From the NCBI GenBank assembly GCA_007570785.1, contig ML664161.1, forward strand, positions 17,857,856 through 17,921,855: 64,000 nucleotides of DNA, in the 5' to 3' direction. The notes beneath the pieces were generated by a model. It was not told the DNA's origin. It did not search any database and saw only the letters and a list, made by a program, of their open reading frames with translations. Origin of the DNA: Antilocapra americana (lineage: Eukaryota; Chordata; Mammalia; Artiodactyla; Antilocapridae). Made by a program: the position numbers and the translations under genes. Within the stretch, counting starts at the first letter, position 1. Every line of letters starts with the position of its first letter. This document shows positions 47,151-57,849 of this stretch, in pieces.

Positions 47151-48938
47151 GTACAGTTCAGTTGTTCAGTCATGTCAGACTCCCCATGACCCATGAACCG
47201 TAGCACGCCAGGCCTCCCTGTTTATCACCAACTCCCGGAGTTCACCGAAACCCATGTCCATCGAGTCGGTGATGCCATCCAGCCATCTCATCCTCTGTCG
47301 TCCCCTTCTCCTGCCCTCAGTCTTTCCCAGCATCAGGGTCTTTTTAAATGAGTCAGCTCTTCAAATCAGGTGGCCAAAGTATTGGAGTTTCAGCTTCAAC
47401 ATCAGTCCTTCCAATAAACACCCAGGACTGATTTCCTTTAGGATAGACTGGTTGGATCTCCTTGCAGTCCAAGGGACTCTCAAGAGTCTTCTCCAACACC
47501 ACAGTTCAAAAGCATCAATTCTTCTGCACTCAGCTTTCTTTATACTCCAACTCTTACATCTATACATGACTACTGGAAAAACCATAGCCTTGACTAGCCA
47601 GATCTTTGTTGGCAAAGTAATGTCTCTGCTTTTTAATATGCTATCTAGGTTGGTCATAACTTTCCTTCCAAGGAGTAAGAATCTCTTAATTTCATAGCTG
47701 CAGTCACCATCTGCAGTGATTTGGGAGCCCAAAAAATAAAGTCAGCCACTGTTTCCCCATCTATTTGCCATGAAGTGATGGGACCAGATGCCATGATCTT
47801 AGTTTTCTGAATGTTGAGCTTTAAGCCAACTTTTCACTCTCTTTCACTTTCATCAAGAGGCTCTTTAGTTCCTCTTCACTTTCTGCCATAAAGGTGGTGT
47901 CATCTGCATATGTGTGGTTATTGATATGTCTCCCGGCAATCTTGATTCCAGCTTGTGCTTCATCAAGCCCAACGTTTCTCATGATGTACTCTGCATATAA
48001 GTTAAATAAGCAGGGTGACGATATACAGCCTTGATGTACTCCTTTTCCTAGTTGGAACCAGTCCGTTGTTTCATGTCCAGTTCTAACTGTTGCTTCCTGA
48101 CCTGCATACAGGTTTCTCAAGAGGCAGGTCAGGTAGTCTGGTATTCCCATCTCTTTCAGAATTTTCCACAGTTTATTGTGATCCACACAGCCAAAGGCTT
48201 TGGCATAGTCAACAAAGCAGAAATAGATGTTTTCCTGGAACTCTCTTGCCTTTCCAATGATCCAGCAGATGTTGGTAATTTGATCTCTGGTTCCTCTGCC
48301 TTTTCTAAAACCAGGTTGAACATCCAGAAGTTCATGTTTCACATATTGCTGAAGCCTGGCTTGGAGAATTTTGAGCTTTACTTTACTAGCATGTGAGATG
48401 AGTGCAATAATGCAGCATTCTTTGGCATTGCCTTTCTTTGGGATAGGAATGAAAACTGACCTTTTCCAGTCCTGTGGCCATTGCTGAGTTTTCCAAATTT
48501 GCTGACATATTGAGTGCAGCACTTTCACAGCATCATCTTTTAGGATTCAAAATAGCTCAACTGGAACTTCATCCCCTCCACTAGCTTTGTTTGTAGTGAT
48601 GCTGTCTAAGGCCCACTTGACTTCACATTCCATGATGTCTGGCTCTAGGTGAGTGTGAGTGAACACACCATCATGATTATCTGGGTCATGAAGATCTTTT
48701 TTGTACAATTCTTGTGTGTATTCTTGCCACCTCTTCTTAATATTTCTGCTTCTGTTAGGTCCATACCATTTCTGTCCTTTATCGAGCCCATCTTTGCATG
48801 AAATGTTCCCTTGGTATCTCTAATTTTCTTGAAGAAACCTCTCGTCTTTCCCATTCTATTGTTTTCCTTGATTTCTTTGCATTGATCACTGAGGAAGGCT
48901 TTCTTATCTCTCCTTGATATTCTGTAGCATCCCAATTA
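47151..48938 (-). mobile_element. BovB LINE, 1.8-kb 3' part, reverse
   Basis: This is the longest BovB in the window. The reversed tail ('gtacagttcagttgttcagt') is at the left. ORF2 runs leftwards from about 48,935, and the element is 5'-truncated there, upstream of the reverse transcriptase core. The 3' section has several CpGs close to consensus (for example near 47,210-47,270), so it is younger than the other BovB copies here. No clear target-site duplication was found. Confidence 0.96.
47361..48935 (-). pseudogene. BovB ORF2 reverse transcriptase, broken
   Basis: This covers most of the reverse transcriptase domain. At 48,645-48,935 the frame reads KEIKENNRMGKTR and FHAKMGSIKDRNGMDLTEAE, then shifts after TEAE at about 48,751 (one base lost). 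A TGA at 48,547-48,549 stands where Gln is usual (LFQILK). From 48,528 to 47,821 an open frame of 235 codons holds motif A FVDYAKAFG, the HQGCISSPCLFNLYAEY block and the catalytic YADDTTFM. In motif A the second conserved Asp (AFD) is Gly. A deletion near 47,825 ends this frame. 47,361-47,732 continues in another frame (GSQITADGD, KSWSIKKAE) and ends at a TGA after FGHLI. The enzyme is therefore dead. Confidence 0.92.
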
Positions 48939-49211
48939 AAAATGAAGTTTTATCAGAGTGATTGCAAGATGAAATACTGAGGAGGAAAGAACAACTGCAG
49001 AAGCAAAGAGCTACAAAACCTGACTTTTGTTTACCTTACAAATTTTACTTAAGTGTTAGCTGCTTTCCAAGCTCATTGCATACCCATCATATCCATGGGG
49101 AGTCATGTGAGAGCCATTTCTGTCAATTACCCCTGATTGCAGTCATCTGGACAGTGTAAGTTTTTTAAGTGCCAATCTGACAAATAGACACATTACAAAG
49201 GTCATTCCTTG
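48939..49211. other. No gene recognised
   Basis: A 270-bp spacer between a BovB and a Bov-tA with no recognisable feature. Confidence 0.5.
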
Positions 49212-49405
49212 TTTCATTTGGTAAAGAATCTGCCTGCAATGCAGGAGGCTGCCTGCAATTCAGGAAGTCTGGGTTCAGTCCCTAGGTCTGGAAGATCCCC
49301 TGGAGAAGGAAATGGCAATCCAATCCATAATGCTTGCCTGAGAAATCCTATGGACAGAGGAGCCTAGTGGGCTACAGTCCATGGGGTCACATGGCTTAGT
49401 GACTA
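49212..49405 (+). mobile_element. Bov-tA SINE with internal tandem duplication
   Basis: It has 'ttggtaaagaatctgcctgc', 'gaagatcccctggagaagga' and 'ctacagtccatggggtcaca'. The first bases of the tRNA head are missing. A 19-bp segment is present twice in tandem, at 49,230-49,248 and 49,249-49,267 (two mismatches), just upstream of the B-box. Confidence 0.92.
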
Positions 49406-49639
49406 AACCATCAATAATGGCAGATCTAGAAAAAACTTAAAAGGGGTTAAAAATGCTCTTTAAAACCAGAATTCACCGAGAAGTTTGTGTTGAGTGGAGA
49501 TGGATGGATGGATATTGAGAAGACGGAGAAAGAAGGAAAGCAAGAAGGTCTTCCTAAGAGGCCCTGTGGTTATAATTATTATTGTTAATCTTGTTTTAAC
49601 ATTAGAACATATTACATGACATTCACTACATTAATGGTG

Positions 49640-49865
49640 GGGAAAACACAGGTTTTGGAATAAGATGACTATTACCATCTAACTTGCGTTTTTAGGGAAT
49701 TCGCTTTCCTTTTCTGAGTCTCATTATCTCATCTGTCGAGTGGTATTATACTGTGCACATTACAGGGATGTTACAAGCCTAACAAATCTTTTATGTAAAA
49801 GATCATGTATGTAAATTATGATGCATTCCACATACACTAGTTATTATTCAGCATCTAAGTACAAT
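49640..49865 (+). mobile_element. MIR SINE
   Basis: 'acaggttttggaataagatg', 'gagtctcattatctcatctg', 'gtcgagtggtattatactgt' and 'acactagttattattc' are in MIR order. Confidence 0.72.
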
Positions 49866-50711
49866 TTATCTTCCTGGAGGGAGGATTGCCTAGATATAAC
49901 CTATTGTGAACAAGTGTGAGAACTTTTAATACACTAATAGCCTTAGGCCTCAAATCCTGGAGAGCTTATTAGTGCTCATTAGTGCCCATGCAGTAAGTCC
50001 TCGCTGACTCTTCTGAGCGTTTTGTATGCTATAATACTCTTTTCAAACTGTTTTTGGTTATTCTCCCCATACACTTCCCTCCAAAGTGCCCACTTTTTTC
50101 TCTTGCAAGCTCTTTCTCCATGCTTAGCTCTTCCATTTTACAAAGTAAATAATCTTACCCACTCCCACCCACTGGCATACTTTTAATCGCTGCTAATACT
50201 TAAGCATAGTTTTATGCTTCTCCTTCCTCTGTGACAAACATACTCTGAGTGCTAATTAGGACCAACTTGAGCATATGTCAGCAGCCCTTTAACTGTTCTT
50301 TTTGAAACAGTTCCAGTTAGTCCTCTTAAATGAACTTCAGAAAAGAACTCAAATTAATTTGCTTCTCAATGTCCTATGGTTCGAACATTGGGTTCCTTTT
50401 TCTGCATAGTGACTTCTGGTTAGCAATCAAAGAGCTGCTTTCCTACATTATGATTTCAGCTCAACTTCCTGGGAGTGGAAAGATTCAATCATTTCTTAGG
50501 AAATTCCATGATTACTCTCGTCTTTACATTTTCTACTTCCCCAAAGTTCTTTCCCTTCTCCTTAACTCTATGTCTTGTTCCATTTTGGATTATTCTTTGA
50601 GGGCGATATTTCTCATGAAGAGTCATACCAGAAAGTCTAAAATAGGAACATATCTGTAGGACTTAAAACTGGTCACGCAGTCAGCACTGGCTACAAAATA
50701 TGTGGGTCCCC
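49866..50711. other. Unique sequence, no gene recognised
   Basis: A 109-codon open stretch at 50,330-50,659 (plus) is Leu/Ser/Phe-rich with no recognisable domain; likely chance. Confidence 0.5.
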
Positions 50712-51760
50712 AGACAAAATGATGCTGTTAAAGTGCTGCACACAGTATGCTGGCAAATTTGGAAAACTCATCAGTGGTCACAGGACTGGAAAAGGTCAGT
50801 TTTCATTCCAATATCAAAGAAGGCCAATGCCAAAAGTGTTCAAACTACTGCACAATTGCACTCATTTTGCATGCTAGCAAAGTCATGCTCTAAATTCTGC
50901 AAGCTAGGCTTCAACAGTACATGAACTGAGAACTTCCAGATGTACAAGCTGAATTTAGAAAAAGGCAGAGGACCCACAAATCAAATTGCCAGCATCCATT
51001 AGATCATAGAAAAAGCTAGAGCATTCCAGAAAAACATCTACTTCCACTTCATTGACTACACTAAAGCTTTTGACTGTGTGGATCACAGCAAACTGTGGAA
51101 AATTCTTAAAGAGATGGGAATACCAAACCACCTTACCTGCTCCCTGAGAAATCTGTATGCAGGTCAAGAAACAAAAGTTAGAAATGGATATGGAACAACA
51201 GACTGGTTCCCTTTCCTTGGGAAAGGGTACATCAAGGCTGTATATTGTCACTCTGCTTATTTAACTTTTATGCGGAGTACATCACACAAAATGCTGGATT
51301 GGATGAAGCACAAGTTGGAATCAAGATTGCAGGGAGAAATATTAATAACCTCGGATTCACAGATGACACCAGCCTTATGGTCGAAAGCAAAGCAGAGTTA
51401 AAAAGTCTCTTGATAAAGGTGAAAGAGGAGAGTGAAAAAGCTGGCTTGAAACTCAACATTCAAAATACAAAGATTATAACATCTGGTCCCATCACTTCAT
51501 GGCAAACAGATGGGGAAAAATGCAAACAGTGACAGACTTGATTTTGGGGGGCTCCAAAGTTACTGCAGATGGTAACTGCAGCCATGAAATTGAAAGATGC
51601 TTGCTCCTTGGAAGAAAAGCAGTAACAAACATAAATAGCATATTACACAGCAGAGACTTCACTTTGCCGACAAAGATCCATACAGTCAAAGCCATGGTTT
51701 TCCCAGTAGTCGTGTATGGATGTGAGAGCTGGACAATAAAAAAGACCTGAGTGCTAAAGA
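50712..51760 (+). pseudogene. BovB ORF2 reverse transcriptase, heavily broken
   Basis: Successive frames carry recognisable pieces. 50,712-50,830 has VKVLHTVCWQIWK and FIPISKKANAK. Motif A FIDYTKAFDCVDHSKLWKIL lies around 51,046-51,110, with both conserved Asp residues kept. The catalytic motif near 51,355 reads FTDDTSLM, with Ala replaced by Thr. GSKVTADGNCSHEI is near 51,550. A TAG at 51,000-51,002 stands where Trp is usual, and several frameshifts separate the pieces (for example near 50,845 and 51,240). In the intact family this protein nicks target DNA and copies BovB RNA. This copy cannot. Confidence 0.9.
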
Positions 51761-52120
51761 ACTGATGCCTTCGAACTGTGGTGTTGGAGAAGACTCTTTA
51801 GAGTCCCCTTGGACTGCAAGGAGATCCAATCAGTCCATCCTAAAGAAAATCGATCTTGAGTATTCATTGGAAGGACTGATACTGAAGCACCAATGTTTTG
51901 GCCACCTGATGTGAAGAGCTGACTCATTGGAAAAGGCCCTGAGGCTGGGAAAGATTGAGGGCAGGAGGCAAAGGGGACAACAGAGGACAAGATGGTTGGA
52001 TGGCATCACTGACTCAATAGACATAAGTTTGAGCAAACTCTGGGAGATAGTGGACAGAGAAGCCTGGAGTGCTGCAGTTCATGGGGTCACAAAGAGTTGG
52101 ACATGACTGAATGACAGACA
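50712..52120 (+). mobile_element. BovB LINE, 1.4-kb 3' part
   Basis: It starts in ORF2 at 'aaaatgatgctgttaaagtg' (the DDAVKVL codons) and ends at 'gttggacatgactgaatgac' with a short tail. It lies on the opposite strand to the 47-48.9 kb copy and is more diverged. A segment near 51,880 ('actgatactgaagcaccaat') is shortened compared with the consensus. Confidence 0.95.
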
Positions 52121-52311
52121 ACATGAAAATGCAGGGATATAAAATACTTCTAAGAATTTTAAGACAAGAACAGCCTAACATTGAACCAGAGACACAGACT
52201 TCCTGAACCAGGATCCTATGTAACTGGTCACATACCCATGAGGTCCTGCATATAACCAGTGTGGTGACACAGATAGTTTTGTTCACTTTAGATCATAATC
52301 ATGAACTTCAC

Positions 52312-52584
52312 CAGAGAAGGCAATGGCACCCCACTCCAGTACTCTTGCCTGGAAAATCCCATGGACTGAGGAGCCTGGTCGGCTGCAGTCCATGGGGTCA
52401 CGAAGAGTCAGACACGACTGAGACTTCACTTTCACTTTTCACTTTCATGCATTGGAGAAGGAAATGGCAACCCACTCCAGTGTTCTTGCCTGGAGAATCC
52501 CAGGGACAGGGTAGCCTGGTGGGCTGCTGTCTATGGGGTCGCCCAGAGTCGGACACGACTAAAGTGACTTAGCAGCAGCAGCAG
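52312..52584 (+). mobile_element. Bov-A2 dimeric SINE with 12-bp target-site duplication
   Basis: Two Bov-A monomers (about 52,312-52,430 and 52,452-52,570) are joined by the C/T-rich linker 'cttcactttcacttttcact'. A (AGC)n tail closes the element at 52,570-52,584. An identical 12-bp duplication, catgaacttcac, lies at 52,300-52,311 and 52,585-52,596. Bov-A2 has no Pol III promoter of its own and depends on BovB machinery through its BovB-derived 3' end. The copy is close to consensus and so probably young. Confidence 0.97.
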
Positions 52585-52596
52585 CATGAACTTCAC

Positions 52597-54733
52597 ATTT
52601 TAAAATAGGTACATGCCTTCGATAATCTCTGTAAATAGGTTCTTACTAGATAAGAAACTCAATCCATTTGGCAACTATTAGTAACTCAGTTATTTTACTT
52701 TTTTGTGAATTTTCTGACACCCTTTAGTTTAGTCAATGCCTACCTTAGCTTTGGATTGTAGGACTAATTGGAACATTTCAGGGAAATTGAATTCTCAGAT
52801 AGCCATACTTCAATAATGGCATTAAACCAGAAATTGCATTTATTGCAGTTTCATTTGTTAACACAAGTACATTTATGGTGCTGAGAGCTTTTAAAGTCCA
52901 AAAAACACTAGAAAGGCATAAACACGAAAGAATATGCAGTCTGGTAAAACCCTGGAAGCATTTCACGCATGTTTGGGGGCAACCTACGGTATCTGAATTG
53001 ATTGTTAAATATATTTAATGCTAAATTTGATGGCATCATTACAGTGCCTTGTGTTCTTACACGCATATTTTCAGACCTTCTCCTCCTCCACATGGGCTAG
53101 CCACCACTTAGCCCTGCAGGAAGCTGAGTTTCTATGCTTATCTGCTAGGCTAGGGGAGAGCCAGTGGTGTTGATTTTGCTGTATGTGGCCAATTATCTTG
53201 ACCTTTATGATGGATCAAGCCGTGGCAGGACTAGGAAGCCAAGTCTCTCTCCCATTTACATCTCCTTCGAGGGAGCATAGCACATTGCAGTCATGTCAGT
53301 TTGTGGTCTTATATTTCACTTCCCAGCAATGCACATCTTGAGACACTGTGATTAGCATCCCTAATTCCTAAAAATTGACTTGCCTTGTTATAACTGGAGA
53401 GCTGTCGCCTAAAAATACTTCACCTACTGTTCAAAAGGGTATTATTTTAGTGCCCTGGGGACAGGAAAAGTTTTCAAGCCACCAGTGCAGGGATTAGTTT
53501 TATTTTAAAGTATTTGAAGTGTTTTAGATAACTTAGCTAAGAATGATCTAAGTTCAGTGGCCTCCCAAGAGTCTTTAAAAATGTGCTTCAAGTCCTTATC
53601 TGACAACAGTGTGTAAAAAAAAGCTTGCATTCTGTTTAGCAAATTTGGACATCAAGCTCTCCCTCCCGTACATGTCAGAGAAATTAAGGCACCTTCTGCA
53701 TCAACCAAACACAAAAGGTGATTCGTTGGGATAAATAGCTTTCTCTTTGAATAGGATTTCTGACTGAATCATCTAGATTTAATCATATGTCTATTGAATA
53801 GCATGTGCACTTTTCCTTTTTTTCATATCCCTGTCCACTGAGCAAATAAAGGCACTTCTCTTTTTATTAATTGGGATATTCATAATTGCTTGTATAATTT
53901 TAGAGAAATACATAATTTTGTGATTCACTTAGTGTCAGGTTAAAGTTATATCTCTGAGAGACTGAAAGAGCATCATCTCTTCAAATGATCTCTATTCACC
54001 AGCTTCATGAACCACTGACTGACTTAAACCGGTCAGATCAGTGTATATGCACAGACAGTTTGAGTCAGACAGCTAATGTGAATTGGTTTTTTTTCTCCAA
54101 ACCATTGAATTAAGTGACTAAACTAGCTGGACTTTTCAGTGGTAATTTGGAAGTGGTATATTTTCTGTTTATGAATCTGTGCAATGAAACCATACGTCCA
54201 GGGCATATGAAGAAAGTATCTATTTTCATTTTTTTCATGGTTCTTCACCTGGGTAGGAAAGGATGTCACGCAGTCTTCTCCCCTCAATAGCAACAGGATT
54301 GATGACAGCTGCTATCAAAGAGCTTCCATCCTCATTCATGATTATGACTCCCCTTCCTAAGTCTCATTTTTCAGAGGGAGAACCTGAGACAGCCATACTA
54401 AGTCCAACAGATTAATCGAATAGGTGTTTTGCTTCTGTGTGTTTCTAAGGTATTCTCCAACCGTGTTAATGATTGCTCACAGCTGCACAGGTATTCAGCG
54501 TAGTTCGACACAGTTATTTTGCCAGTCATTGCTTGAATGCCAGGCTACTGTCCTCCTGTTGGTACCTACAACTCTTCATCATTTCATGTAGAGCTCATCA
54601 TCTAAGTAGAGCTCTTAGATGATACAGTTAAAGAAGTCATGTGTCTAGAGTTTAGCATGTTCAAGCCATAGGTTACTACTCTTTCTCTATAGACATGTGA
54701 TTGGTGCATGTTGGTTAGAGAAGAATGACAAAT
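52597..54733. other. Long unique stretch, no gene recognised
   Basis: More than 2 kb without young repeats. Composition is less AT-rich in 53,050-53,350 and 54,240-54,560. No domain-bearing frame or splice-compatible exon could be supported. Confidence 0.5.
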
Positions 54734-54747
54734 TAAAACCATGTATT

Positions 54748-55678
54748 CATCTTTTTAATGTATTTTTTAGTTTATTTTTTAATTGGAAGAAACTTGCTTT
54801 ATAATGTTGTGCTGGTTTCTGCCATACAATGACACAAATCAACCACAATTATATATATATTGCCCTCCTCCTCTCCCCCATCCCACCCCTCCAGGTGTCA
54901 CAGAGTGCCAGACTGGGTTCTCTGTGTTATATAGCAACTTCTCACCAGTTATCTATTTTACACAGGATAGTGTATTTATGTCTACGCTACTGTCTCCATT
55001 CATCTCACTCTCTCCTTCTCCCACAGTGTCCACAAGCCTCTTCTTTATATCTGCATCTCCATTCTTCTTTGCAAATAGGTTCATCATTACCGCTTTTCTA
55101 GATTCCATATATATGTGTTAATATGCAGTGTTTTTCTCTTTCTGACTTCATGCTGTATAACAGGCTGTAGGTTCATCTGCCTCACTAGAACTGACTCAAT
55201 TTTTTTCTTTTTATGGCTGAGTAATATTGCTTTGTATATATGTAGCACATCTTCTTTATCCATTCATCTGTCAGTGGACATCTGGGTTGCTTTCATGCCC
55301 TAGCTATTGTAAATAGTGCTGCAGTGAACATTGGGGTACATGTATCTTTTTCAGTTATGGTTTCCTCAGGTATATATACCCAGTAGCAGGATTATTGGGT
55401 CATTGGTAGTTTCGGAGAAGGAAATGACAACCCACTCCAGTATTCTTGCCATGGACAGAGGAGCCTGGCAGGCTGCAGTCCATGGTGTCGCAAAGAGTTT
55501 AAAAGTTTGTAAAAGTTTTCGCAAAGTGTGTAAAAGTTTTCCCTTTTCTTTGCATCCTCTCTAAATTTTATTTGTAGATTTTTTGATCATGACCATTCTG
55601 ACTGGTGTGAGGTGATACTTCGTTATAGTTTTGATTTGCATTTCTCTAATAATTAGTGATGTTGAGCATCTTTTCATG
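54748..55678 (-). mobile_element. L1 3' end, reverse, with 14-bp target-site duplication
   Basis: An L1 3' UTR and ORF2 C-terminus lie on the minus strand. The duplication taaaaccatgtatt, at 54,734-54,747 and 55,679-55,692, is perfect. The ORF2 stop lies at about 55,099-55,101. Further right, the reversed 'tggctgagtaatattgcttt', 'gttatggtttcctcaggtat' and 'tctgactggtgtgaggtgat' blocks are all L1 ORF2. About 85 bp of Bov-A sequence replaces roughly 100 bp of L1 around 55,413. Confidence 0.95.
55413..55497 (+). mobile_element. Bov-A fragment inside the L1
   Basis: 'ggagaaggaaatgacaaccc', 'actccagtattcttgcc' and 'ggcaggctgcagtccatggt' belong to one Bov-A/Bov-tA monomer. It lacks the tRNA head and nine or so bases after 'cttgcc'. 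No target-site duplication flanks it, and L1 sequence expected at this point is missing. Confidence 0.9.
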
Positions 55679-55833
55679 TAAAACCATGTATTTAAAGAGG
55701 CAGTTATCGTGATTATATTACTTGGGGCTCGATTGAAGAAGAAACTTCTTAGTAAGACCCTGAACTGTTGACTAAATGAAGTCAAAGGCACTGGTAGCTC
55801 ATTGCATAAAATTAAGTAATAATATAGAGCAAC

Positions 55834-56052
55834 ACTTCTCAGTCTCAGGAATATTGATGTTTTAGATTGGATAGTTCTTTGCTGTGAGGGGCTGATCTGT
55901 ACATAATGGGATGTTTAGCAGCATCCCTGCTCTCTACCCAACAGATGTCAGTAGCTCACCCTCTCCCAGTTGTGACAACTAAAAACGTCTCTAGATATTG
56001 CCAGTTGTCTTCTCAGGGCAAAATTCCCTTCACTTGAGAACTGTTGGTATAG
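55834..56052 (+). mobile_element. MER20-type hAT DNA transposon
   Basis: Full-length by order: 'ttctcagtctcaggaatatt', 'gttctttgctgtgaggggct', 'ggatgtttagcagcatccct', 'tctctacccaacagatgtca', 'agttgtgacaactaaaaacg' and 'cacttgagaactgttg'. It is a non-autonomous ~220-bp element whose ends are short inverted repeats (ttctca / tgagaa). MER20 copies are known as regulatory-element donors in eutherians. Confidence 0.8.
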
Positions 56053-56104
56053 ATCTTTCCAATATGGAAAGCACATTGATCTTGTCAATAATTCTATTAG
56101 AGAT

Positions 56105-56230
56105 TTTTTTTAAAAAAACCTTATTTTACAAGAGGAAACTGATGTTCAGAAAAGTAAAGTTGCTTGCCTAAAGGCTCACAAGTAGTATGTGATGGAGATG
56201 GAATTCAAACTCAGACAGGCCTTCTGAAAC
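56105..56230 (-). mobile_element. MIR SINE, reverse, partial
   Basis: 'cttattttacaagaggaaac', 'aagttgcttgcctaaaggct' and 'gatggaattcaaactcagac' match the reversed MIR core. Confidence 0.76.
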
Positions 56231-57224
56231 CATATTGGGTGTTCTTTTATTATGCAAGTGAAAAAAGATATAGCATCATTCTGAATTGGACTACCTCCAC
56301 TTTCTTCTTCTGTTTCTTCTTCTTTTACTTGGATTTCCCAGGCTTTACATTACTCAAATTGAACCAAAATTATTATCAGTGTCCCAAGGGGCACTCAATG
56401 TTCATTCTTTTAGTAGGACATTAATTTCTTATTTGGTCTTTAGTGCCAATAGTCTAACATTCAATATGGTGACAAGATTGCACCAGGTTAGTGTTAAGAG
56501 CTGAACAACTTTTCTTAGAAATCATCTTAGATTTTAGTAAGATGAAGAAACATTTTTTTACTTCAGTAAGGTTATAGATCTAGATTTCTCTTCAACTTAA
56601 AATTTGTTAATGCTTCAAGTCCACATTAATAATTCATACTCAAAGATTGGTTGATTAAAAATAGATTCAATCTTTTATGTCAAAATCTCTAAGCAATCAA
56701 GAAGAGAAAAATTGTTTAAGATATCCTCATGTGCAAATAAAGAACTGCCTTAATGAACCAACTTCAGATCAGTCTGTGTTGGCACATTGAGACATATTCC
56801 ATTACTAAGTACCAAGGCTAATATTCAAATATTTATTCTTTACCACAATGAAACCTTTCTTAAAATGCCAGAAATAAAATGCAACATATCTTTGTCATAA
56901 GACAAAATCATTTAGTCAAATAAATAAATGGACAGTAACCTCTAAGATTTATTCAAGTTTCAAGGTTCATTCATGATAGAACTTGTGCATAGGCCTACAG
57001 TTCAGCAGGACAACTCTGTAATGGCAGAATTTCAATCTACTCAACAAATATTTCAATAAAGAGACTGAAGAGACTGTTCTAATTTCCTCTTAAAATGTTC
57101 CTCTGTTAAAAAGGAAGATGAATGATATGAACCTGTCAGTATTGCTAAGGAAGCATATAGTTTCTGCTATTAGATGATAGTGGCATTTCTAAGGCATACG
57201 GAATAACAGTAGTTTAGTGGTTTC
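56231..57224. other. Unique AT-rich sequence, no gene recognised
   Basis: No repeat assigned with confidence; a C/T-rich run at 56,294-56,325. No domain-bearing frame. Confidence 0.5.
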
Positions 57225-57815
57225 TCAAAATGTCAAACATAGATTTGCTGTATGGCTCAGCAATTCCACTTCTAGATATATACCCAAAAGAATTGAAAAT
57301 AGAGATTCAAACAAATACTAGCAAAAGTTCATAGCAGCATTATTCATCAGCATGCATCAACAGATGAATTGGTAAACAAAATGTGGCATACATAAACAAT
57401 GGAATATTATTTAGCCATAAAAGGGGTGTTGTTCTGGCACATGGATGTACCTGTACACGTACGTGTACATCCATGTACCACATGGATGTATCTTAGAAAC
57501 ATGCTGAGTGAAAATAAGGCAAACACAAGAAAGCAAATATTGTTTGATTCCATGTGTATCTATAAGTATCTGGAATAGGTAAATTCATAGAGACAGAAAG
57601 TAGATTAGAGGTTATCAGAGACTAGGGGAGGAAAAGAGGACATTTAATGGCTACAAAGCTTATGTTTGCGATGATGAAAAAGTTTTGGAACTAAGTATTA
57701 GTGATGATTACACAACATTCTGAATATGATTAATGCCAATGAGTGAAACACCTAAAATGGTGAATATGGCAAATTTAATGTTATGGGTGTGTATATTTAC
57801 CACAAAAAGTGAAAT
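57225..57815 (+). mobile_element. L1M 3' end with a foldback insertion
   Basis: 'ctcagcaattccacttctag', 'catagcagcattattcatca', 'aacaatggaatattatttag' and 'tttgattccatgtgtatcta' run in L1 order, then the 3' UTR 'gaataggtaaattcatagag' to 'gtgtatatttaccaca'. At 57,450-57,490 an extra ~41 bp containing inverted repeats is inserted between 'ggcacatggatg' and the following 'agaaacatgctgagtgaaaa'. Confidence 0.85.
57439..57490. repeat. Nested palindrome plus direct repeat inside L1
   Basis: Arm acatggatgtac (57,439-57,450) pairs with gtacatccatgt (57,465-57,476). The perfect 16-bp palindrome gtacacgtacgtgtac lies at 57,453-57,468. A direct copy of cacatggatgta is present at 57,438-57,449 and 57,479-57,490. 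Confidence 0.92.
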
Positions 57816-57849
57816 ATTTTAACTTATGTGATAAATTAAAGGCTGAAAT

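Noticed and set aside
48052..48396. 114-codon plus-strand frame
   Set aside because: Shadow of the BovB reverse transcriptase on the other strand.
52570..52584. (AGC)n as an independent microsatellite
   Set aside because: It is the normal tail of the Bov-A2 element.
54783..55121. 112-codon plus-strand frame as a membrane protein
   Set aside because: It is the antisense of an L1 3' UTR and ORF2 end, so the hydrophobic translation is an artefact.
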